This document shows, piece by piece, positions 20,794 to 32,300 of a stretch of DNA of 64,000 bases. The stretch covers positions 30,358,792-30,422,791 of the forward strand of contig OW387135.1 in the NCBI GenBank assembly GCA_936440205.1, written 5' to 3'. Origin of the DNA: Lepidonotus clava. Lineage: Eukaryota > Annelida > Polychaeta > Phyllodocida > Polynoidae. Each line of letters opens with the position of its first letter. Positions within the stretch are counted from its first letter, which is position 1. The position numbers were made by a program, and so were the translations under genes. The notes below the pieces were generated by a model that did no database searches, was not told the DNA's origin, and saw only the letters and a program-made list of their open reading frames with translations.

Positions 20794-20960
20794 AGCTGCT
20801 AGCTGTAAGCTGCTAGCGCCGGGCTGCAAAAATTTGAAAAAATAAATAAATAAATAAATAAATAAAAAGTTGGCGGATTTCTTTCCTTTCTCGGCCCTTT
20901 CTTACTCCTCCTGGCCCTGTGGGTACTTCCGCTCCTGGTTTTCCCATTTAGTGTATTTAC

Positions 20961-21629
20961 CAGAGGTGCCCACCAAACACTGATTAAAAACGGGAGATAT
21001 CCTGTTTTGAGGGTCTCCAAAACAGGAGATTTGTATTTTGTATTTACAAAAAGCAGCGGCAGGGCAGGGGTGGATCCAGGAACTTTTTACTTTGGGTGGG
21101 GGGGACAAGATTTGGAAAAAATAGTTTTCAAAAATCCATATCGTCCCAAGTTTTTGACACATAATGCTATTTCAACTTGTATTTAGTTTGGATTGCTCTA
21201 GCCTTTCCAAACGTTAAAGGATTTCTGTAATTCATAGACTTTGAAAAAATACTTAATTGTAGGCCTCTGCCAGTCTCTGCATTATGACTGCAATAGACAG
21301 TCGCTACTTTGACAGAAAAGATTCATTATTCTTTATTTTCAAAGACCAATAACTTTCTTGAAGTAAGACGTATAAGGCTGTTTCAACCAGTGATGAATTT
21401 CTTTTGATTAGGGGTTTCAGAAAATGCACAATTAGCAAAGTTTAATTGAATTCTAAATTGTGACCCTTCATCACTACAGATATGACGTTGACACCTGTGG
21501 ATATTTGACCACCAAAATTGTGTAAAAAATACGGGAGAAATCATTCTAGATACGGGAGACCAGGAGATCCATCTAAAATTACCTAAAAACGGGAGATCTC
21601 CCGCAGATGCAGGAGATTTGGCACCTCTG
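20961..21629. mobile_element. TIR element with CAGAGGTGCC ends (669 bp)
   Basis: Starts CAGAGGTGCC and ends GGCACCTCTG; inside both ends are AAAAACGGGAGAT words. No convincing target duplication. It contains GGGTGGATCCAGGAAC near 21067, which marks another repeat type. Confidence 0.7.
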
Positions 21630-21784
21630 AATTATTTATTTTAAGCATATGCAAATATCGTGTCTCTGGATCTTTAAATTTGACAGTTTTGTAGCTAGAG
21701 GTCTTAAATTTAATTTTTTAAGAGGTTAAAATCAAGTATTAGTAACGTGAAAAATAAAAAATCCCACCTTCAAACAAGCACACT

Positions 21785-22880
21785 TAGAGTAGAGGAGCCA
21801 GTTTTCGCGCACTAAGGGCAGGGAATTAAAGATTAACAGAATATATAATGAAAAAATAAATAAGATCAATTTTTTTTCATCTTATAATAGTGGAAGGACG
21901 TGTACAGACATAATCATTCCAAAAAATATTAGAATTTGAAAATATTTGTATAAAATCTTTACATATTACTTTCAGGGGTTCATTCTTCAGTTTTCGCGCA
22001 CCTGGTGCCTATTTTCGCGCATTTTGGGGTCAGTTTTCGCGCATTTTTCATATTTTAGGGATAAAATACCTGAAATATTTAATAGAAATAAAATTTCACT
22101 CATGGAGCATCAGAAAAAGATTATCTATCAATATCTGTTGCACGAAATAATGGTTGACAACTTAATAATTTGTAATATAATATGCTAAAAACGCTATGTT
22201 GTCTGGAAAAATCTAGACAAGAGATGTGTGAAAAACAGGAAGAAATACGCGTATTTGTGCATTTTCATTAAAGAAAAAAGCATTAATTTGCCTAAGTTAA
22301 ACGGATAAAATGTATGCATCGACTCTTTAAATGATATAATTCTAAAGAAAGGCCTAAGAAATACCCAGAAGCTTGCTTTGAGAAAAATTCCAAATTTTTC
22401 TTTGAAAAACAGGCTGGAAAATTCGGAAAAATACGTGAAAAATGCGCGAAAACTGACAACTGCCCAATTTTTTGTCATTAATTTTCACGCAGGGGTCTAT
22501 TTTGAAAATTTTACATAAAAATGTTAGTATCTGATTTGTAAATGATGTCATATTGCTTTAAACTAATGTCCAGAAAATTTGGGATGTTTGGGTTGTCCCT
22601 TAATTAAAAAAAATCATATCATGATTTTTAATCAAGAAATTATTGATTTATAAGCTCCCCGACATATTCTGTAATATAGAGAACCATATAGGCTATATAT
22701 GCTTCTAAAACACACAATTTTCAATATATCACGCAAAATTTATGTTTAATTCATTATAATGCTCTCATAAATATAGGATGACAAGTAAACCTGTAAGTCA
22801 TAGATTGAAAAAATGCGTTCATGAAAATGCGTAAAATGCGCGAAAACTAGAGCTGCGCGAAAACTGGCTCCTCTACTCTA
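21785..22880. mobile_element. TIR element with repeated TTTTCGCGCA motifs (1.1 kb)
   Basis: Ends are inverse over 27 bp, beginning TAGAGTAGAGGAGCCAGTTT at the left. The word TTTTCGCGCA (or its inverse TGCGCGAAAA) occurs at both termini and at several internal sites (about 21999, 22012, 22031, 22442, 22836, 22854). The interior is AT-rich with no transposase. Superfamily unknown. Confidence 0.8.
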
Positions 22881-24331
22881 CTTCAAATTTAAAGCATATA
22901 ATATGTTCTGAAATTTTTCTTCGCAAACTGTCATTAGGTCTTGATTTTTTCCAAATCTAGGTCTTAAAATGTTCTTAAAAAGGTCTTGATTTAATTTTCA
23001 AAAAATCCTTGTCCTCCCCTTTCAATACATTTCCAAATCCCCTCTCATTCCCTGGAAGAATGGATATGAAAATATTAGGGGGAAAATGTCATCTCTGAAG
23101 GACACATTGATGCCTCAGAATGTTTCAGATTGCATGAGCCAGGTTCCGGGAGAATGGTCGGTCCCACAAGTGTGCTAGGATCCCCACTGAACCCAAAGAG
23201 CTTCATCCCGACCACCAACTGCCCCCATGCGCGGGGCAAGACTCTGAGAACCACACAACCGTCCGTTCACCCCGTCCGAAACAAGCATTCATGCTACTCA
23301 TCCTGCTGGTACTCTCGTGATACTGAGAGTGATCTCACAATATCACACTAGTATGCTAAGTAGGCTGCCCACTGAACAGTGAGAGAGAGCTCTAGGCCAA
23401 GTAGCCTTAGTAGTTTTGTTGGTTGGCTGGTGAGCCTGGAGAGGTGATAGAGCAGTGTGATGTGGCACTGAGCCTTGTAGCTTTAGTAGGCTCACTGATT
23501 TCCAAAATGTCTTACCTTTTTCAAAACTGCCCGAGTCCATTGTGCTCAGGTAATATAAGGGGGAAAAAAACCCGACCTACATATACTAGTACCTGCACTA
23601 AATTTCAGTTACCTCGGCAGGCCTGCCAACATTTCATTCACTTCTCACAGGACACATTCCCAAAATGACCATAAAATAAAAATGGGATAGGCCTGCTTCT
23701 GAAAGGTTTTGAACGCTAGCGTAAGGTTTATAGTTAATCGTAATTACTGGGAATTGTCCGAGATATTCACTATCGTTGATATAACTATTCCTAATGGGTG
23801 CTGGTCAAGTGGTAAGTAAGTTCACGAGATGGGCGCTCAATCCATAACATGAACAACGCTTGGCAGTAGGTAAAGTTTATTTGTGGATACAATGATGCGT
23901 ACATTTGCCAATGAAGAGATGATAAGTCTTCTAGGTGTCACAATTCTAATCCAGTGAAGAGTAAGCTTTCTCCTCGGAGTCTGTCTAACCACACATCCAA
24001 CAGTAGTGCAGTAATTCTCGTGTAAGTCACCAGATGTCCCTGTTGCTTTGCGTACCTATCTAAACCCCTCAAATCTCTCGATCTGTATTGTCCAAACGTT
24101 AATGGTTTTCGCTCCCCCCTTACATCGCGCTCTCGCTTCATATAGCAGTCTGGTATTGATTTTACCCGAGCATCGACGCCTGCTGGGAGGTGTATCCATC
24201 AGGTATATTTACACCTACCAGCGGCACCTGCCATATTTATACTGTGTACCATCATAAGCTATGTAATTTGGAAGAATTCTGATTATCCCCTTGTGTTCAA
24301 CTGGTGACCTTAACACTATTTCAATTGATAT
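22881..24331. other. Intergenic, no gene recognised
   Basis: Contains at 23622 GCAGGCCTGCCAACATTTC, which may be one end of a TIR element whose other end, GTTGGCAGCCC, lies at about 24714. Frames at 23130-23668 show no domain. Confidence 0.4.
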
Positions 24332-24371
24332 GCGCAAAGTAAATTTGTTGGGGTACAAATTTACTTTGCGC
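24332..24371. repeat. Perfect palindrome, 17-bp arms, 6-nt loop
   Basis: GCGCAAAGTAAATTTGT, loop TGGGGT, then ACAAATTTACTTTGCGC. The word GCGCAAAGTAAAT repeats once more directly after. Confidence 0.9.
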
Positions 24372-24725
24372 AAAGTAAATGAGTTAATTTCTACCTTTGT
24401 GCAGTTTTATCATCTATCTAGATCAAAAGAAAAAGATGTACAGAGAAACTGCACATTTCATTTTTTAAGAAAAATCCATTTTTCCTCATGAATGGAAATG
24501 TTTATCAATTTTAGCATTAGGCCTAAGTAGAAATCACGATAATGGTGCTGTTGCCAGAAAATTTTGAAAAAAAATGGAACAGCAAAGGTGCAGTTTCCTG
24601 AATTCTAGTGATTCTCAGCATTTAGAATATTATTCTTTATTATGTTTTAAAAAACGGGACATTCTAGTTCCCCTACGGGACAAGGGCAAAAATATGGGAT
24701 CGTGTATGGGAGAGTTGGCAGCCCT

Positions 24726-24755
24726 TTACCTGAACACAACCTTTTTTCTTCGGCC
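24726..24755. mobile_element. Right-end fragment of the Harbinger-like MITE
   Basis: TTACCTGAACACAACC and then TTCGGCC followed by TAA; it matches the right end of the copy at 8660-8991. Sequence inward is unrelated. Confidence 0.6.
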
Positions 24756-25056
24756 TAATCCTTTTTAATGTAGATGCATCAAAATAGGAAATGTACATTA
24801 AATAAACCTAGGATAGGACCATTATGCTTTCAATTTTATGATTACATAGGCTCCTCAGTGTAAATATTATGCATTAGGTAACTTAATTAAGAGGCTCGTG
24901 TCAAAATTTCTACAACAAAATCTGTGCAATATAAGAGAAACGTGTAAATACCATTCTGTTTTTAATTATATCAAAGAAAAGTCAGAGAATGCTCAAAAAT
25001 TGTATTCAGATTCCAAAGCTTCCTTGAAGTAAGACGTAAGACCCCCTGCCTTTATT

Positions 25057-25380
25057 CAGGGTGCCCATGCTTTTTCAGAAATCAAAATAAGACCTTTATA
25101 ATACCTTGTCATGTACCAAAATAAGACCTTTGCGACACATTTTAAAGAAGAATTTTTTACCTATTTAATTATTTATACATTTTATCAAAAATAAGTAACA
25201 ATGGAAATGACTGGAGGAAAAATTATATCTTGTAATAAATTGAGATTGACCAAAATAAGACCTTACTATAAGACCTCTGGACCAAAAATAAGACCTTTCT
25301 TTATAATAGCCTTATAAATAGTAAAACCAAAATAAGACATTTTAAGACCTTAGGCTTATAATATCTGCGTGGGCACCCTG
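25057..25380. mobile_element. MITE with 5-bp target duplication (324 bp)
   Basis: Starts CAGGGTGCCCATGC and ends GCGTGGGCACCCTG, with TTATT on both sides (25052-25056, 25381-25385). Inside, AAAATAAGACCTT recurs five or more times. hAT-like by its ends and short duplication; that is an inference. Confidence 0.85.
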
Positions 25381-25741
25381 TTATTACATCTTTGTGCGCA
25401 GTGCCCACCCCTGGTAGCTAATCCATTCCTTGCCCCCATCTCCTTCATTTCCGTGAGATTTTGCTTCTTTAAAGTTTCAGGGAAAGGTCGGGAGATTGGG
25501 TCAAAATCCGTACGACTCACGCCGTGAGAGTTGACAGGTCTTGGTAACTCTTAGAAATAAACACTGTCAGTCGGCCGCGGAAATGTCTCTGGCAAAATCC
25601 GTACTTTTCAGTACTATGGTGATTTTTACAGTATTTCTATTGCCATAACCGGAATCCTCAGCATGTTTTACCTAATATCAGTCATTCAAATATTAATAAT
25701 ATTATATTAAGTAATCCATGCGCATTTTTGTACAGAATAAT

Positions 25742-25893
25742 GGGTCTAGACCCCTAAATTCGACATGGCAACACGGCCAATTCTCAGCTTACTGACATGC
25801 GACAGGGGCTATTCTTAAATTCGCCACTGCGACATTGCCATTTCTTAAAATCGACAAGCGACATGGGGATGGGGACCCCCCATCTAGACCCCC
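25742..25893. repeat. GACATGG-rich dispersed repeat, copy 2
   Basis: GGGTCTAGACCCCTAAATTC at the left and CCCATCTAGACCCCC at the right are roughly inverse, so this may be a small TIR element. Inside are repeated TTCTTAAATTCG and GCGACATGG words. Confidence 0.65.
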
Positions 25894-26231
25894 AGAATAG
25901 GACAGTGCTAGTCCGAGAGGCCCCGACCCGACGTTCAGCCACTCTGTCAGGGCGGGGGAGACAGTTAGAGCCGATCTCGAACTAGACAGTGCGTAATGCA
26001 CAGCGGCCCGTCATCGCTAGAAAACAAGCGTCTGCTAGTCGGCAATATTACTGTTTTCGCGTAGCAAAACTAGGTAAACTGAAGGCTAATCTCCCAAACA
26101 TCTTTTCACCATACCGATACAACTTTTGTGAAACAAAGGAAAAGTTTTTAAAGCATTGGTAAATAATACTTACACGAAGTTTCCTTGTGAATTCCGTGCG
26201 TGTCAAATTGCGGGAAATGCGTCCGAAACTC

Positions 26232-26241
26232 GCGCATGCGC
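26232..26241. promoter_or_regulatory. NRF-1-type site, candidate DGKE promoter
   Basis: GCGCATGCGC inside ACTCGCGCATGCGCACGTC, a strong match to the palindromic NRF-1 consensus common in animal CpG promoters. It lies about 0.7 kb upstream of the proposed first-exon donor. The role is inferred. Confidence 0.45.
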
Positions 26242-26539
26242 ACGTCTGTTCGTCAAAATCTGACGAACTCAAACGGGCTGAACCAGCGTATATTCGTGAC
26301 GTTCAGCGATAGCGTGAGTTCGAGGCGCGGGCACCAGCGTAATGTCACAGTTACCTCCTATTTCAAGGGAAGAACAGGCTGAGTACCAGCATCGCGTGAA
26401 ACGGGTTGTACAATTTTATTCACGTTGTGTTTTGCCAATACGGAAATAAACTTTGTGCGATGGCGTTGGCTTTATCAATGAGTAAGAACCTAATTTGACG
26501 ATGTTTGTATGTATTCAGCCACGTTGATCCATGAGTTGA

Positions 26540-26955
26540 TATCTGACCAGAGTAATGCCGTCGAGGTCACGTCAGAGGAACAGGTAGATTGATACTGGGT
26601 CCCCAAGAAACAACCAGTTGTGGCTAGCGCAGAGAGCAAGAACTCCACTCAGAAAAACGTCAAGACTCAACTCAAAGCTTCAAGCCAAGTTCATTCAAAC
26701 TCGTCACGGTTGTGACTTGTGTTAGCGAACAGGTGTATCATACATGGCTTCTATAACCTTCCTGTAGCGCAATCAGAAGGGAATTTCGGTTATCTTGATG
26801 TTGAACTACTTCAAGATATAGATCTACTTGCATGATGTCTCTTTATGAACGTATTGACCAGTTTCTACGCTGACTGTCGCCATCAGACCATCTACCATCT
26901 CAGCACCTGGCTTCAGTTCTGACCCTTGTCATGCTTCAGTCTTAAACGGTGAAAG
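26540..26955 (+). other. DGKE: Candidate DGKE 5' non-coding exon
   Basis: The first coding exon begins with an acceptor immediately before ATG, so an upstream non-coding exon is needed. GTGAAAG before GTAAGATT at 26956 is a good donor downstream of a CpG-containing promoter-like stretch. The 5' boundary is a guess and no transcript evidence is available. Confidence 0.35.
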
Positions 26956-27060
26956 GTAAGATTATTTTGGGTGATATATTTGGGTCATATGCATGGAGAT
27001 GTACTTTAGACTGTGCACATAGGTAGATCTATAAGACTAAAATAATAATACTTTTAATAA

Positions 27061-27112
27061 GGCCAAAAAATAAAGTTGTGTTCAGGTTTCGCAACCAACC
27101 CTAATTTTTTGA
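27061..27112. mobile_element. Left-end fragment of the Harbinger-like MITE
   Basis: Starts GGCCAAAAAATAAAGTTG then TGTTCAGG, after TAA, matching the left end of 8660-8991, then diverges. Confidence 0.65.
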
Positions 27113-27433
27113 TACTGGAGATCTCTGTCTGCAAGAGAACTCGGTCCACTGAGGCAGGAACGGTCTTTCTAATGTAATGGAAAGCAAACTAAATAGAGTC
27201 TATCCCTCTCTTCTATTAGATCACTTGGGTTCATACCAAATAGTTACAGGCTAACTCGTCCCTAATTCCACATTTTGTGGATTGGGAAGGGCAAAAATAT
27301 TGGACCAAGTTCTCAAGTGGACCAAGTTCTCCTGGACCGAGTTCTCATGCAGACCGAGTTCTCCATTTATATGTGGGCCTGAACCTAAAGTTTTCGTTTT
27401 TTTTGGGGAGTACCTAGTTAACTTATATCTATA

Positions 27434-27711
27434 TAGAGCCCGTCGGCTCGTAGCGTCGCTAATCACGTAGAACGTTCCTAATTAAGTTAGGTGATTAGTG
27501 CTAATCATAATCAACAGAAACGGCTCGCAACTCCCCCAAGAACATTTGAAACAAGCGATTTCATTGGTTTTCCCTTAATCAGATCCGCCTTAATCATGAT
27601 TAGCGGCCAAATATTTAATCTAACTCATGAGGTAAATTAAGTTGATGATTAGGGATGTTGATGATTAGGGATTAATCAACCTACGGAGTTTCGAGCCGGC
27701 GGGCCCTATTG
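27434..27711. mobile_element. TIR element in the DGKE 5' intron (278 bp)
   Basis: ATAGAGCCCGTCGGCTCG at the left, CGAGCCGGCGGGCCCTAT at the right. TTAATCATGATTAG-type words repeat inside. Target duplication not clear. Confidence 0.65.
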
Positions 27712-28504
27712 TGATGTTCTGGGGAAAGGGACAGAAAGGAGCGGATGGCCCTCTCCATGGTTTCCCCCTTTTGTAGTAATCTTGACGGATCTCAGCCTGG
27801 TCATGCTCAAGAGCGCTAGCGAGACGAGTTGCACGGATGTTCGTTTAGGTCTACTGTGAGGCTGCAGTGGACAGCTCGAGCGAGCGGCCATACCTAGGGT
27901 TCTCAGAGATGTGCCCCACGCATGGGGGCAGACCGTGGTTTGGATAAGACTCGTGGGGCTTGTGTGCTGATGGGGTGTTCCGTCCTAGAGGGAAGGGCAG
28001 GGAGAACTGGTGTTATGGCTCAGACTGTGTCTGGGCTTGGCGTATTGTGTTGGGCTTCTAACAATCATGTGGAACCAATCATTCTAGACGCAAGATGGGG
28101 ATGATGCCTAAGAAATTAATTTATTAAAAGGATGTAGATCTAGTGTGTTGGCTGGTCGCCCATGATCTCATCTCTAATGCTGGTCCCAGCCTTAACTCAT
28201 ACCCTCAGTCTGCTCGTTCCCATTGGCATTCTTGTATGCTTACATTCATCCCGTATTACTGTTTCTATTTCTTCTAAGTCCAGCTTCCCTCTTTATGCCT
28301 AGCTAAGCATTTTCTCATTATTTGTAGAAGTTCAGACATAAGAACTGTTTTATATCAATTGCATGTGTCAAGACTCAAGAGCACCAACATTCTATTCTGA
28401 TTTTATTAGATTAAGGCTTAAATATAATGTATCCTCCAACTTAAGCTTCGTGGGATTGTTTAAATTGACTTCTGGAAGATCATGGCGCCCGTTTTCATTT
28501 TTCT

Positions 28505-28524
28505 CCCCCCCCCCCCCCCCCCCC
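28505..28524. repeat. Poly-C tract, 20 nt
   Basis: Pure C run 181 bp before the first coding exon of DGKE. It could act as a polypyrimidine-like or G-rich structured element on the other strand. Confidence 0.9.
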
Positions 28525-28705
28525 ATTTTATTGAGAGATTGACGAAAAGAATAGATATAAAATGTTATACTCAGCATGTTTTTCCACATTTATCAAGGCA
28601 ACCTATGACAAATGATGCACGACTCTTCTTTTGGATGTCAAAGTGAAAAGCAATATAATTTATTTTGAAAATTCACGAATAACATCTTCACAATTTATTT
28701 TTCAG

Positions 28706-29377
28706 ATGGCTTTCCTTTACATATTAGCCGTGGGCGCTGCCTTTGGCGTCACGATAGTCATTACAAAAAGCTGCCGTTGGTTTCGACGACGTCACTACGA
28801 CGTCCCAGTGCGTGACGTCAGCAAAGGGCACCGCTGGAGCATGACGGACCTGTTCAGTCAGCCGACCTACTGTAACGTCAGTGAAGAGCACATCATCGCA
28901 GGCGCCTTTTGCGACTCGTGTGGCATCTGCGTCGACGACTGCAACATGAAAACTGCCGACAAGACGATCCCTTGTAAGGTGTTGTCGGACAATGCTGAGA
29001 TCCACCAACACCACTGGGTGAAGGGCAACCTGGCCTTGTGCAGCACCTGTGATAACTGTGAAGACGTGTGCGGGCTAGAGCCCAGACTCTGTGACTACAA
29101 ATGCTGCTGGTGCTGGCGGACAGTGCACGAGCGGTGTTTGGACGAGGTGAGCAAGGTCTGTGACTTAGGCCCTTACAAGGACTTCATCGTGCCCCCGAAC
29201 AGCGTCAGGCTCAAACAGGTGGGCTTCAAAGGGCGCCGCCACTTGGTGGTGGAGTCGGTCAAGGAGCCGGCCGTCTCCAACTGGAACCCTCTGATTGTGA
29301 TAGCCAACAGGAAGAGTGGGAACGGAGACGGGGAAATGATCCTGCAGGCCTTCAGAGGACTGCTTAACCCGGCCCAG
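28706..29377 (+). CDS. DGKE: DGKE coding exon 1 (anchor, both C1 domains)
   Basis: TTATTTTTCAG acceptor directly precedes ATG; donor GCCCAG before GTAAAA. 224 codons. An in-frame ATG at 28631 would add 25 residues, but they read through the acceptor and are not family-like, so the ATG at 28706 is chosen. Ends in [11 protein letters not shown] and LLNPAQ, the start of the catalytic domain. Confidence 0.93.
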
Positions 29378-32300
29378 GTAAAACGGGATTTCTAATAATT
29401 CAGTGTGGGTTATATTCTAATTGATATAATGATGAAATGTATCAGAGGGATTCTGTGGAAAAGAGTTTTATTGTTACTCTTCCAATATATTTGATGTCTG
29501 ATATATTTTGTTTTTATTCAACAACTTCACACAAAAAGAGCATTTGCGTTCCTTCAGTAGTACCGATATTGATATTTGAGAGTAAGTGATTGTTACACAG
29601 AAATTAATTATGTTGTAGTCTGTCCTAAAATAGAGATAACAGTGGAAAAAAGTAACATAATAGACACTTATGCAAGTTACAGTCCGCGCCCAGACGAATG
29701 TGTACAAACTTGCTACCGCAAGTGGAAATTTCTTTTTAGAAAATAATTGATATTACGTTTCATGATATTAACCATGTTAACTTCACTGCTTGCACTATCT
29801 ACCCCATGAAGGTGATCGACTTGTGTGACCTTCCTCCTGAGTGTGGCCTGGAGTGGTGCCACCTGCTGCCCCACGTCACCTTCCGGGTGTTGGCGGCCGG
29901 GGGAGACGGCACGGTAGGCTGGATCCTGAGCGCCATCGACAACCTCAAACTCAAGGTGAGAGGAAACAGAATGTGTCTGCTATGTATTCCTTTCAGTTTA
30001 TATTCCATTTAATTGAGATTTTATTATGAAGTATAAGGTTGTGGCGTGCTTTCTATTGGTCCCGTGCAAATAAGCCTGTTGAAATTCGGTGTTAAAGTAC
30101 CAACATTGATTCAAAATTATGGTAACTTGATTTGATAATGAGTTATATCTATGTTCTTAGTCTTAGTCTTCAATGGTTTCATTAACCGTTCTACAATGTG
30201 TAAATCATACTTTCTACAAGTAGGCTTGCTGATTAGAAGTAGAAGTGGCATGTTTTACATCATTTGTTTTGTTATTCAGTTTGTTACACGATAGAGGAAA
30301 AGGAAAGGTTCATGTAATTCTTATTGATGGACGATATAAATCAAGCAGCATTGCCATAGTTTTAGTTGCATCCGTAAAACCGAGGCCCAGACACAAATTA
30401 TAATTAATAACTACCGAGTAATAGACATGTGTCTTTTACATGACAAATGTTAGGCCTTACGCTTAATTCTACACTCGGTTGATTCTGACGTTTTTTTCCT
30501 TCATTTGAAGCAGTTTATACATACACGCTATTTGTATGTTTTTATAGCTTAAAATTAGTGTAAGTTTATCAGAAGTTTTTCCAGCACCAATCACTTAAGT
30601 GTCAGAAAATAACCTGTGAACAAAATAACTAAACTTCAAGAATTCCAAACACGTTACTTTCCTTTTAGAAATGACTAACGTTTGAGTGAAGAGACACAAT
30701 TACTACGGAAACACAGTCAAAAAAAGAAGAAGAAGGATATTATCAGGAGGACAGTGCTCAGTAGTTCAGAGCATCTACACTAACTAATGCCTTTGTTCGA
30801 AGGGCAATAGCAAATACAACATCATACAACTGTTGAATTTTCAATAAATATAACCGTAAAAAATAGAAACAACAAAACCACATGCTTTTAGCAAAAGAAT
30901 AAAGCAAAAGAAAAAAGGGGCAGCTAGATCCAGAGGTCCACCTGTCAGAATGTGGAGGCTCAAGTTCTTCCTAAACCAATTAATCTTCCAGATGCCGTTC
31001 ATATCACTATATTTGATAAGTTATTTACGTTGAATCATAGAAGGTGTATTGCTTGTTGAACAGAACTCCATGGTTAATGATACACCTGCCTAAAAGCATT
31101 TAGCCGAAGACCATGAATTTTAAAACCTCAATGTTAGATTCATGTATTATAAAATGAAGAATAAGGAAGGGAAAAAAGACGAAGCGTCAGATAGCCGTTG
31201 CATACCAATGTCTCTTATTATTCAGCATGTGCCAGATACGCAGTCCCATGTCTACGGCTCCTACGAGCTGGTGTTTGTAAGTAACTAGATGTGCAGCTTA
31301 TCATGGTTTAGTTGTTACCAGTTTGGAGTTGGTTCAGTTCTGCTGTTAACTGGTTGACGCACGCGTTCAGAAGCATGTCTACATATAAATTTACGTGAAT
31401 GGTGCCATAACAACACCTTCACATGGAAGGTATTGCGTTTGGGACGGATTGCTTGGTTGGATAATATGCCATTTAAACTTTCGTTTCTTCATGGAAATGT
31501 AGTAAATAACGTGCCGGAACAGTCTAACTCAGCATGGTATGTTTTACCCCTGCTTGAGCGGTCTATGTACATTGGCATAACTTACACATATTGACTTGTT
31601 TAACCTAAGTTTTCCACCAGAAAACATTGGATCAGCACTCAGTACTAAAACGAGGAGCATGGAAAGAATCGTGTATTCTTCAAATATGTGTTGTTTTTTA
31701 AACGAAAGGCACACAGTGCGATCAAGTTCCACAATGTATTCACGATTTTTGAGAATAAAATGTTTAAAAAAGAATTAACACATGTTAAAAAAGCACCCTA
31801 AACAGGTAACAATGATAGAAACAAGAAACGAATGACATCAGCTTTAAAAGGTGTCTTACAATTGAACCCAAAATTTTGAATAAAATAGAATTCGCTGGAA
31901 TATACATTTTTGTTACCCTTATCCCTTTTTACGTATTATGAAATTGGGGAAGTGTTCTATGTTTCTACGTTCAAACAACCGACAAAGTTCATTGTTTACA
32001 TTTCTTTATTACTGAAAATGCATAGAAAGATAAAAAGAAGACATCGTATTACTTATTGTTGTTATTATTTGATGACGTAATAAAGTAAAGCATACGAGAT
32101 AAATCTTGAGAAATAAATTGGTTCTAAAAATATTAATTTACTTTCAAATAAGCCTTAATCTGAAAAAAAGAATATACACTTTTGATCTAAATGTCTGCGC
32201 TTTACATATACCGTAAAGTTCTGTATATGAGCAGCAATAAGGGTAATGATTACACAAATAGTGAGGATAACAGTATAGCATTTTGATCTTCACTATAAAT

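Noticed and set aside
19156-20802. Several long open frames (up to 174 codons) at 19156-20802 on both strands
   Set aside because: They are translations of 20-, 21- and 36-bp tandem arrays; the peptides are periodic and frames stay open only because of the unit length.
28631-28705. Earlier in-frame ATG for DGKE at 28631
   Set aside because: The added residues cross a strong TTATTTTTCAG acceptor and do not resemble the family; the ATG at 28706 sits at the exon start.
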